From assembly GCF_964355755.1 (NCBI RefSeq), contig NC_092670.1, forward strand, positions 21,265,201 to 21,329,200: a stretch of DNA of 64,000 nt, given 5' to 3'. This DNA comes from Antedon mediterranea (lineage: Eukaryota; Echinodermata; Crinoidea; Comatulida; Antedonidae). A program made the position numbers and the translations under genes. The notes below the pieces were generated by a model. That model was given only the letters and a program-made list of their open reading frames with translations, had not been told where the DNA came from and did no database searches. Below are positions 36,449 through 48,400 of the stretch, one piece after another (position 1 is the first letter of the stretch; every line of letters begins with the position of its first letter).

Positions 36449-39400
36449 GATATGGGAAGCACAGAGTCAATACCTAGTACAGAGGCTATGTCTTCAGTGC
36501 CACCAATAAAATCTGGTTTCTTGCACATTTACAGTAATAATAGTCATAAAACGGTACAAGTAAGTATTCCATAGGCTGTAGTTTTTTTTAACCTAATGCC
36601 AATGTACCTGGTTGAGGATTATATTTATGTTTTCTTTAGTCCGTATATAACAATAATAATAATAGCAGGTTTTTTTTATATCTTTATGGTTTTCTGTTAG
36701 AAAGTTTTAAAATTTTATATTTATATTTATTTATTTAATCTACTCACAATTCAATTTTTATTGTAAAGAGTACGTAAAAAAAGCCATTCCATGTTTTAAG
36801 CATAGGCATATACTCTGGCAGGAGCGGATCCAGGATTTTTGTAATGGGGCAGTGCTAACTTATAATTTGAATAATCTGTCAAGTAATTATAAAAAATCCA
36901 TTTTAACTGTCAAAGGGAGAGGAGAGGGCACGCTCCTAGCGTTACCCCTTGCTCTGGGATGAGGGGGAAAAGACATTTTCACGATTACATAAAATAAAAG
37001 TAAGGCAATCCTAGTATTTATTTTGTATAAATTGATTTTTTTTGGGCCTCTTCAAGATGTATTGTCCCCCTCAAAAAATAATTCTTAAAATGTTTTTGTT
37101 GCCATTTTAATTTCACATAATAGTTATCCACTTTGACCAAAAATTGAATCGAAAAAATAAATGTATTTACCTGAAAAAAATGTGATTTAGAGCAAACAAT
37201 AGTCGTTTTTGGTTAAATTCAACCATTTATTTTTCTATGGAAGTGAATAACTTTACTAAAACTACAAAATAACCGTTTCATGGTTTTAGGGGACAGTACA
37301 TCTTTAATATATTATTGATATATACAGATGTATTAATGTATATTTTAGTTTAGAAGGGCCTGCTGACTCTTGTATAGTAATCTTATTTACTTTAGCAGTC
37401 CATGACCAATTCATTTCTGTATGTTTTATATTATTGTTGGTCAAATAAATAAATGAAAATAATGAATGCAAAGAACAAGGAAAAACATATGCTTTTTAAT
37501 ATAGTAATGTTCATGAAACCAGACAGAACCAGAAATTCAAATAGATACAGTGATTATTCTACACCTCCATGGTGCCGGGTATTGTTACCTTTTTTAGTGT
37601 GGGTGTTTTCATTTTAAATTCTAATGCCCTATTTCCTGTTGATGGGTAGATCCTGTTGCTACATAATGGATTTTACTATGAAAATAACATTTAAATACTG
37701 TATACTGTACAACAAAATGCCAATGTTACAGCACTTTGTATCCTGTTTATTTAAAGGCCTGAACGTTTTATATAAATATATCAATATTACCTCACTAGAT
37801 CCATAGAGATTATTAATTATAATACGGTATAATAATATATGTTCGCAAACAGTGGTAGTGGCTGTACTTTTTACAATAAGATAAAAGATGTTTTAATTAT
37901 TACTGTATTTTTACAGGAGAAATGGGTCACTTTTCAAAGATAATCCTAATATTTATTTTGTATATAATAATTTTGTTGATTTTGTATTGGTCTTCAAGAT
38001 GTATTGTCCCCCCTGAAAAAAATACTTAAAATGTTGTTTTAATATGCCATTTTAATGTCACTAATAGTTAGCCACTTTGATCAAAAATTGGATCGAAAAA
38101 ATAAATGTATTTACCTGCCAAAAATGTAATTTAGTCTGAAGATCCTGTTGCTACCTAATGGATTGTTACTATTTGTAAAGAAAATAACATTTAAATACTG
38201 TATATTAAACAAAATGCCAAGTACGGTATAGTAAACCATTTTTGTTGCAACACCAATTAAAGGCCTGAACGTTTTATATAAATATATCAATATTGCCTCA
38301 CTAGATCCATAGAGATTATGAATTATAATATTTTTACAATAAGATAAAAGATGTTTTCATTTGTACTGTATTTTTAACAGGAGAAATGGGTCACTTTTCA
38401 AAGACGATATGAAGGTAAATTGATTTGAATTTTATTACAAGCAAAAATTAAAAAAAACATAGTTATCTTTCATTTTTCGTTTGTTTAATAATTTACAAGT
38501 CAGGCCAACAATATATGTACGGTTTTAGGAATTCTCTTCTGCTCTGAAACTGCAGACAATCGGCATGTGTAGAAATCCTTTTGAGGTTTAAAAATAAAAT
38601 GCTTGATGTTGTATAATAATATAATATATATAATGAATAGAATTTCATGTTTTATTATAGCTACACCCGACCCAGCAGATATTCTACTGGTTGTTGGCTA
38701 TAATATAACAGATTTTGCCTTTTTATATCGGTAAAATATAAGAATTCGATATTCCCTCGGGAATGATATTTTGCTCTCATGAATATATATTTCCCTCAGC
38801 TTGGTCTTCTGGAAATATATATACAGTATTCCCATTCCCTCGGGGAAATCTTATATTTCACTTCTAAGCAGGGCACTACTATTGTTAAAGTTTAGTTTAT
38901 TGCTACGTGATTGCCGTCGCTTTTCAGTTTTACAATGTTACTTTGCTTTTTATATGAATTGGAATAAAATAAAAATTAATTAATTTTATACTACACAATC
39001 ATGATCACAATAAATATTTATAATTATAATATTCTCATTTTACTATTCATTGTTTAATTTGATTGTTGAACAATTTGTTTTTAGGTTCTTCAGAATATCT
39101 ACTGAATATCTATCCTAACAAAAAAGAGAAAAAGAGAAAGCAATACATGATTCACGCAGAAAGTTTCATTGGAATCGAGGAAGGAAATATGGGCAATGGA
39201 GAAACACGCTATTTTACTGTGTTCTACAAGGGAAAAAAAATCATTTTCCAGACGAAAAATAGAGAAGAAGCACATAGCTGGTGCGAAATGTTTAAGAAAC
39301 ATTTTAAATGTGGTAAGACATTAATGTTATATTAAATTTTAACATGTTATTTTGTACATTTGTACCACATTTAAGTATGGAAAAGACGAATTATTAGTAC

Positions 39401-42400
39401 ATGCAACTTTCTTTGAGTGACAGTAAAATAACAAAATCTCAACTTGTTGAGTCATGGTTATGATGGAGAAACTCATGCCATTAAAAAGATTTTACCTGCT
39501 GTAATGTTTTTAGAATGTAACACAATCTGTAATTTTGATTGCAGAAAAATGGAATGTACATTTAATGGATTCAGAGGATGCTGAGGAGTCATCTCCTAAA
39601 ATGACCCCTTATCTTCTTCATGTTACACCATCGGCTGTCTCACTTACAAAGTTCAACCCATCAGAGATGTATAAACTGTGGAGTATACGACACATAAAAT
39701 GCGTCGAAAATGACCAGGAGTTTTTGAATATTGGAGTGATGGGTGCAGCGTCCGACTCAGGTATGTGTAATGTAAAGCAAAAATATCATTTTCGTAATGG
39801 TGATTTGATAATTTATCGGGACACATTTTGGCAAAGGTGAAATATGTAATATGGGAAAAATTGCCCTTTTTGTTAAATAAACAATTATCATTTGTTCTTG
39901 CTTTATTTGAACTTTTGCATTATTAAGAGGAATGATGATTTGAAGGATCTTAACTATGATAAAGCGTTTTTGAAAACCAATAAACACCGCAGTTTACATT
40001 TACATCATATAAAAAAAACAGGAAAGATCAAACTAAAGTACTTCCATATGGAACTGCATCAGGCAGACTGATTAATAACTTAATTCATTTGACGTCATAA
40101 AAACAAATTGTTTAACAATAAACACAACAAGTTGGAAGTGAAGTGACGTTATATAACACAATTGTACAGGTACTGTCTCTTAAAATAGAAAAGCGCATTC
40201 ATGCCAAATTTAAGTCAATTGTTTGTGTCTTCTTTTAGTATAGATCTAATTACCGTTATAAATAAGTATAATCTCATGCTCAAGTTTAATCCCACACTCT
40301 AATTTGGCTTAAATTTAGGACACCAGAGTATTTAAATTCCATTTATAGAATCCAAGTATAATCCCAGCCTGGTACTACTACTCATCATAATTTTGTTGTC
40401 AAACTAGTTTGGTCGACGGTCACTACTCGAACGACACGGACGTGTTTTTAATCGTGCTCCTCAGTGTGTTTGGAATTTCAGTTTTTCCAAGTGAATTTGA
40501 CTTTGCTTTGGTGTTTTGTATGTATCCAGTCGTTATTATTTCACTTGTGAACATTCTTGATGGTATTTATGTTTGATCTGTGGTCCAATTTTGTGGATTT
40601 TAGATGTTTTTTGATGTATTTGTGCCGTCGGAACTAAGGAATTCCGGATCACGCCGTGATTTGCATTTCGCGCCTAACCAGCTGCTGTAGTACGGTGTAG
40701 TACAATGGCTCGCTAGTTGATTAGCTGTACCGGTACAACAAACACATATCTGGACCTATTTGAATTGCCTTATTTAACATCATAATGACTCTATTTAGTT
40801 GTTTGATGACATTACTCTGCACATTATTTCTGAGATCAATCATATTTCAACCAGGTTCATTTGATTGTCTGGTTCGTCAACTCAGCTATCATAACGAAAA
40901 TGTTCACTATAACATTCGTGTCGGTGAGTCATGTTCTCTTTTTTTGCATACATGTGCTAGCATTAATAACACCACAAGAAAACGATATACAAGTAGGCCT
41001 GTGAGATATTACGCCAATCATTATTCGACTTTTAACCTATGTTTGTTGGTTAGTGGCGACATTCATCCTCACCCAGGCCCAGAGCTGATGCATAGGAACA
41101 AGAGCCAGCATATTGGAAACGGTAATAGTACGAAGAATACATGTGAATCTTGCGCTAAAACGGCGAGACGCAATCAAAAATGTCTGATTTGCTGTGAATG
41201 TCATCACATATTTCATATCAAGTGCATACCTATGAGCAGCGATAGTTATGTGTTTTATCAAGATAATCCATGGGCGTGTAACATCTGCTATCTACCACAA
41301 CTATCGGACTCATTTTTTGACAACTCATTGAACAACAACAACAGTATATTGTCACTTGCATCCAGCAATACATCAACTGATTCTTCCATCTTTGAAACTA
41401 ACCTTATTCAAGTTGCTTTATTTAACGCCAGAAGTGTGGTGAATAAGATCGAAGAATTCCATGCGCGTATCGCAATTGATGAATTGGATATCTTGATTGT
41501 CACAGAAACGTGGCTGGACTCCTCTATTGATAGTACGGAACTGTTTCCAGACTCATTCGTTGTGTACAGAAAAGACCGTTCAAGACACGGTGGTGGTGTT
41601 CTGTTAGCTTTGAAAAACGCATTTAAATCCTCTATTGTTGACTTTCCTACTAACATTGAGGTCAAAATTATTGAAATAACTGTAAATAACAATTTTAACG
41701 TTTTAATATGTGCTGTTTATAGGCCACCGAGTTCAAATGACGATTGGCTCAATCAATTCCACGATGTCGTTGATTTTATCCTTTCTATTTTACATAAGTA
41801 CTGTGGTGTAATTTTAACTGGTGATTTTAATTATGATTACGGTGTTGATAGTCCCTTAGTTTATAAGAAATTTAAAGAAATTATTGCTCCACTTGATACT
41901 ATACAATTTGTTGATTTTTTTACTCGTGTATCTAACACCAAAAGTAGCATTATTGATCTGGTCTTGTGCAATAACCCTGACATTGTATGTAATTTCAGAA
42001 GTCATCCCGGTCTCAGTACAAGTGACCACCTTGGGGTTTATTTTAATATTAACGCTAGATACAGTAAAGTTAAACCTGTAGATAGATATTATTATCAATA
42101 TAGTAAATGTGACCATGACGATCTTTTTACAACGTTGGGGGCGGTTCCTTGGGGACTGTGCCTGGAACAATCAGACTGTGAGGAAATGTGGGAAAATTTT
42201 AAAGACCTCTTTCTCGCCACTATCAACGATTGTATCCCTAAAGTCAAAAGTAAAAAAAGAAACAGGCCAGCTTGGATAACTCAAGAAATGGTTACCATGG
42301 CTCGTAAAAAGAAACGAATGCTAAAAGAGGCTCATCGTCATCCTCATAACCCAAATAAGATGGACAAATATAGAAAGTTTAGTAATAAATTAAGAAACCT

Positions 42401-45400
42401 AACAAAAAAAGCTCATTTACAATATATTAGGAAATTAAGTGTCGCCTGTGTAAATGGTGACTCCAAACGTTTTTTTAGTTATGTTAAGACAAGGCGTAAG
42501 ACTGGACAAGTCAAAAACTTTGTTTTTAATGGTATACCCTTGGTTTCCGATATCGATGCGGTAAATGCATTTTCCACATTCTTTGCGTCAAACTTTAACG
42601 AACCTAATCGTAATTTCAATGTTAACCATGAGATCTGTAATTGTGTTCACCCAGATATTGTTCCCCTTAATAACATTAATATTACTGAAAAAACTATTTT
42701 CGAGGCTCTATTGTCATTGAAACCCAACAAATCCCCTGGACCAGACGGGATTACACCTAAAATGTTATCCATGTCAGCTCCAATTATTGCCCCAGTGTTG
42801 TGCAAAATGTTTAACAAGTTCTTAACGGATGGCTTTGTACCAAAAGATTGGAAACTCGCGAATGTCACTCCTATTTTTAAGTCCGGTAATCGTAACGATG
42901 TTAATAATTATCGACCCATATCGCTATGTTCTATTATAGGTAAGGTTTTTGAACGTATTATAGCAGATAACATTCTTTTTCATCTTCAATTTTTTGGATT
43001 TATAAGTCCCACGCAACACGGGTTTTATCCAGGTAGATCGTGTGTTACACAGGCCTCAGCGTTATATCATGATTGGTCACAAACAATGGATGTTAGACAA
43101 CCTCCTGTAATTGATGCAATATTCCTTGATTGGGAGAAGGCCTTTGACCGTGTTCCCCATGATTTAGTAATCAAGAAACTGCACAACATGGGAGTATGTG
43201 GACCTCTCCTAAAGTGTCTTCACTCCTTTCTCAGTGACAGATTCCAACGTGTTGTTCTTAATAAGGAGCATTCTGATTGGGATAGAGTGGGCTCGGGTGT
43301 TCCTCAGGGATCAGTGTTAGGCCCGCTTCTATTTAATCTCTTTGTTTATGACCTACTTCTAAATACCTCTTCTGTTATGAAGCAGTATGCAGATGACACA
43401 GTAATTTATAAACCTGTATTCAGTCGTCATGATGCACTTACCTTACAACAGGATCTTTGTAAAATTTCCAAATGGTGTGAGGATAATAAAATGAAATTAA
43501 ATGCAAAGAAGTGTAAAGTCATGCACATAACTAGGAAACGTAATTATATCCCTCATTTTATTTATACAATCGAATCCAATCCCCTTGAAGCTGTTAATTC
43601 CCATAAATATCTTGGTATTAACTTCTCACGTGATTTAACATGGTCTGCTCACGTTAATGATGTATCGATGAAATCAATGAGAATGCTTGGGTTTATCAAA
43701 CGGTTTGTAGGTTTCAATGACACCGAAATTTTACTACGACTTTTTAATGCACTATGTCGACCTGTTATTGAATATGGTGCTCCTGTGTGGGATCCACATC
43801 AAAAACAACATAATATAGCTATTAACAAGTCATTAAGACGGGTTACTAAATTGTGTGTTGAAGGCGATTTCACTGACAGGCTTAAGATACTAAATTTACC
43901 AGATATGGTTCAAAGAATGAAATTTCATAGTATAATTTTTGTAGTTAAGTGTTTGCATAATTTAATTGATTTTGATATATTTGAATACCTTACAATTAAT
44001 TCTCGGTATCCAGAGTCGCTCACCTTTAAACACATGTATGCTAGAACTAATGCATTTAAATACTCCCTGTTTGTTAATTTTCCTCGAATATGGGAATGTA
44101 TCCCGCATGAAGTTCGTAACAAAGTCCTGTTTAACTTTGAGGGGTTTAGAAGGGATTTGAAAAAATGTATTACTGATATCGAATTCATTTAGACTATCAC
44201 TGTGTTTTTATGTCTTTTGCGTTTTTCGTACTATTAGTTGGGAAAGCCACTCGACAGTGCAGTTCTTTTGAACTGATCCACTTTTGGTTACCCGCAGGTG
44301 CTGATAGTACTTTGTTCTGTTTTGTTGAATGATGCCGTGCCTTGTTTATGATTTGTGTATGTTACCTGGAAATTGAATAAAATAAAATAAAAAAATAAAA
44401 TACACTCGGCCGTATACAGTAATTACAATTGTATAAAGTATAATCCCATTTAGGGTCTAATCCCACCCACTACTTTATGTCTGATTTCATAAACAGGCAT
44501 ATCCCAGGTATAGCCCCAGTATTGACTTTTGGTCTGGATGTAGGTCTAGCCAGTTAGATGAGTTTTTACAAGAAATGCTTACTAATCACTTTTTTCCTGA
44601 ACCAAACTTTCCCCGGGTATAGTCCCACCCCCAAAGTCGGCCCAATTTCGTGTTCTACTGTAGGAGGGTGGGATTTATACCAGAGGATATCACGGTAATA
44701 TAAGAATTTTGAAAACCAGACATGTTCAAATATAATTTTACAATTTTAAGAAAATGTTCTGTACAGTATAGTGCTCTGTAATCTTCACATGGTTTAAAAT
44801 AACATCAGAGATAAGCATGGTTAAGCTTCTAAAGAGTTATGCCCTTCAAAATAATCCGTATCGTCACACTTGAATACTAATTATTTTGGAACATTTTTGA
44901 TATAATTATTACTTAGTTATTACAAATTTGACACATTAGTAGCTATCAACCAGGGTGTGTCTAGAGTTTAATATATCAAAATCTGAACTTTTTTGAGTCA
45001 TGGTCGTAAGGTCGTGGGAGCAGGAACGACCAAACCCAGTACCGTTTTTGATTGCGATCATGCGAGAAATTACCTCACAACGTGAATTCATGTCATTCAA
45101 TAGATGGTACCTGCTATAATAAATGTAACGTTCTTTTTAGAATTAATATAAATGCATGCCCTTCAAAAAATAATCCTTATTATCACACTTGAATATTAAT
45201 TACAAAAGAATTAGACAAGAATATAAAACATAATTTGGAACATTTTTTATATCATTATTACTTATATTATATATTCATTACAAATTTGACACAATAATTG
45301 TTTATTGAGCAGAGTTGGTTATCTATCTCATGGAGAAATAAGTTAAGATTTCTCCATATTATTATAGTGCACTGTAATTATAAAAGTTCAACATAAAATA

Positions 45401-48400
45401 TTTATGTAACTTGTTTAGTGTACACAAATTTAAAACCAAAGACACACATTTAAAACCAAATTGAAAGTTCATCTTTAGTACCAACAACATTTAATGTATT
45501 TGTGTTATTTTGTTGTTATTATTCTCATGTGTGACAATGATCGTGCAGTTTTTAAATGGTTATTGTTATATTGTCTTGTTCCTAATTGTTATGGACCCAA
45601 ATGGAAATAAGTTTATATTATTTAAACTTTCTTTGGTTTGTGTGTGCAATGCAATGATTGTTTTTTATTTGTTTTTTCAATACGGTAGTCTAACAATTAG
45701 AATTTAGAATTTTTTTATTTGGTAATCAAGGTTAAAAAACAAATACGACATAAAAATAGAAAAACAATTGCGCAGATAAACATGCCTTGATTACAAGGAA
45801 TGCCAAGAAAAGTTAAAAGCTTATTTCAACTTGGGTGCTGGTCCTATAACAAAGAACTGATAAAAAGTACATATAAAATTACAAAACTACTTGCAGCATA
45901 AAAATATCCTAAACTACAGTACAAAAAAGTTATCTTATCTTATACTTACTATAATTAAAACATTATTTATATTTTATTCTTAGTTTACAAATACAATGAT
46001 AAATAGTAGTATATTTTTTATTTTAGGTTACTACCAAATAAAACCCAGCAATTCAAATCACCTGAGTCATATTAAAGAGGCAATTGATCGCCAAAGAAAA
46101 GTCACTAAAGAAACTGAAGATGTTGAGAAAGATCAATATTTGGAACACACACCAGGTAGCATGCCTTCTCTTAAAGGGTAGCTCCCCCGGATTTAAAATT
46201 TATAATTGATGCAAATATAAACCTTTGCATTAATATTGATGACTAACTAGCCCATAATAACAAATTACAGAATTTTAAACCTTGCCTCGCCTCTCTTAGC
46301 AGACTATTCCTCCATGCATATACCTTATGGGCTCTTTAAGACAACGTTGACACTTTAATTGCTATTAGTGATCATGCCAATACCCACACATTAATTTGTA
46401 CGAAAACTTAAAGATGTATTGTCCCCCATCTGAAAAATTAAGATTAATAACAAAAAAAGACTTTGCAGTTTTAATAAAGTTAATCACTTCCATATAAAAA
46501 AATAAAAAAACTGTTTTCACTTTTAAAAACGGGGACATATATATCTTTAAGTTTTAGTAGTTAAATAATGGTATGGATTTTTTAACAATTCATTTTTTAA
46601 CAATTGTTAAGATTTAATATGATATTATTTTTAATTTCATAAGGGAAAGAGGTATCATCAGGTACCATGATTCCAGATGTAGCCACTAAAGGTAAGGGTG
46701 TAATGTTATCTTACAGTATGTGGCTAACTGGACGTGCAGTAGAATTATTTGTTCATCAATTCATAGGCTAACATTTGTTCCTTTTAATGAATAGTTGATG
46801 GCGAGGATGAATTCCAGACCAGCTCCAGACCTGTATCATCAAGCCCTCATACAAGATATCCTGATGTAATAATAGGTAAAATATAAATAAATCCTAATTA
46901 TAGAGAGTGCCATATTCTCCACAGTTTCAGTAATGTTATGATGGCATGTTAGATATGTTTCTGTAGAGTTTGATGTAATACCACAAAATGTTTGTGTTCT
47001 TTTTTATTTGCTGTTAGATACTGAAAGCAAACCAAATGAAGGTAATAAAACGGTGAAATTAGATGAGACAAAAGCTGAATTCATTCGGGACGGAGTAGAT
47101 GCAGACACTGAGGAACAAGCCAGCTATCAAAATGCTGTACAAGCTGCTAAGCTTTCACCTCGCCAGCAAAGGCCACCTGCTCTACCAATGAAGTAATTAC
47201 ATACAGTCAAGTCTATTAATTGCAAACTTTTAATCCAAACTGAGGGAGATCCATATAAAAAAACCTAGGCCGGTCTCTCCAGGCAGAAGAGTCTCCTCTC
47301 TCTGTCGGCGGCGGTGCTGCTTTTTCTGGCCTAACTTTTTGTCTGCTGCTTTTAATCCTAACTAAGTATTTTGGTTTTTAGAATGCATTTTATTATATAT
47401 GCATAGGGCTGGCCTGGCTAGCTGATTCTTGTGTCTATAAGTTGCCGAGTACCACAGACAAATTCTGTAATACAGTTTTGTAACATATGTATCACATGTG
47501 ATGCCATAAGCCCAAATGCAACATTGCCTGTATACCAGTATAGTACATTGAATCGGATGGATTGGTCTGGTTTTCCAAAACTGTGGCTTTCAGAGGGTTT
47601 GGGAGAGCTTACTGTATCAGATAATGCAAACGTAACCTCTACAAATAACAGCAGATGATCAACTAAATACCTTAAAGGAAGATACATAAAGATACTGAAT
47701 AATAATTTATTTTTTTTACATTATTTTTTCAACAGAGATCATATTCGACATTTTAAATCCGAGACGGTGAGTTTTGATTTCATAATTCTCAATTCTTGGT
47801 CACTTTTCCAGTACAGTAAAATGGTTAGGGAACACCTTCAAAACCCAACAAAGTGCCAGTCTCATATAGGTTCTACTATACTTAATATGAAGTCCACATT
47901 CTTTACATGACTTAGCCATGCCTGGTAACATTAATTTTAACATGGATATGCATGGTGGTGGAGCTGTAGCTTAGTAGTTAACATGCTTGCCTTCCAATCC
48001 CAAGGTCTGGGTTCAATCCAGAACTAGTGGCTGAGTTGTAACTTACAACTATTTCAACTCCACTCCCTAAGCCTCAAACGAGATAAATAAAGCACGATAA
48101 ATGATTAAATAGTTTATCCATCCTGTAATTGGCGAGTTACTCACTGTGGGATGCGTATAAAAGAATTCCTGCTAGTCATGTGTAGCCCACATAAATGTAT
48201 TGTTTGTTACATTAACTGTTCTTGTGAATCTGGTATTAAATTTTACTAGATTACCAGTCATGCAAACTAAACTTCCTCTTTATTTCAGATCGGAGAAACT
48301 ATAGAAGCAATTCGTGCAAAGAAACATTGTTTCAGGGATTCGCTAGGTATATCTCCGGGTAAACGTACAAATTTAAATACTCGAAGTGATGCCACTGGAT

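Larger units (their letters stand above)
37008..38414 (+). repeat. Tandem duplication that includes part of an exon of paralogue 2
   Basis: Unit 1 (about 37008-37941) and unit 2 (about 37942-38405) share, in order, aatcctaatatttattttgt, a family 2 MITE, gatcctgttgctac, cctgaacgttttatataaat, and the acceptor plus gagaaatgggtcacttttca. Unit 1 ends inside the exon after caaaga, so its exon copy has no donor. Unit 2 carries the intact exon and has internal deletions. Confidence 0.82.
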
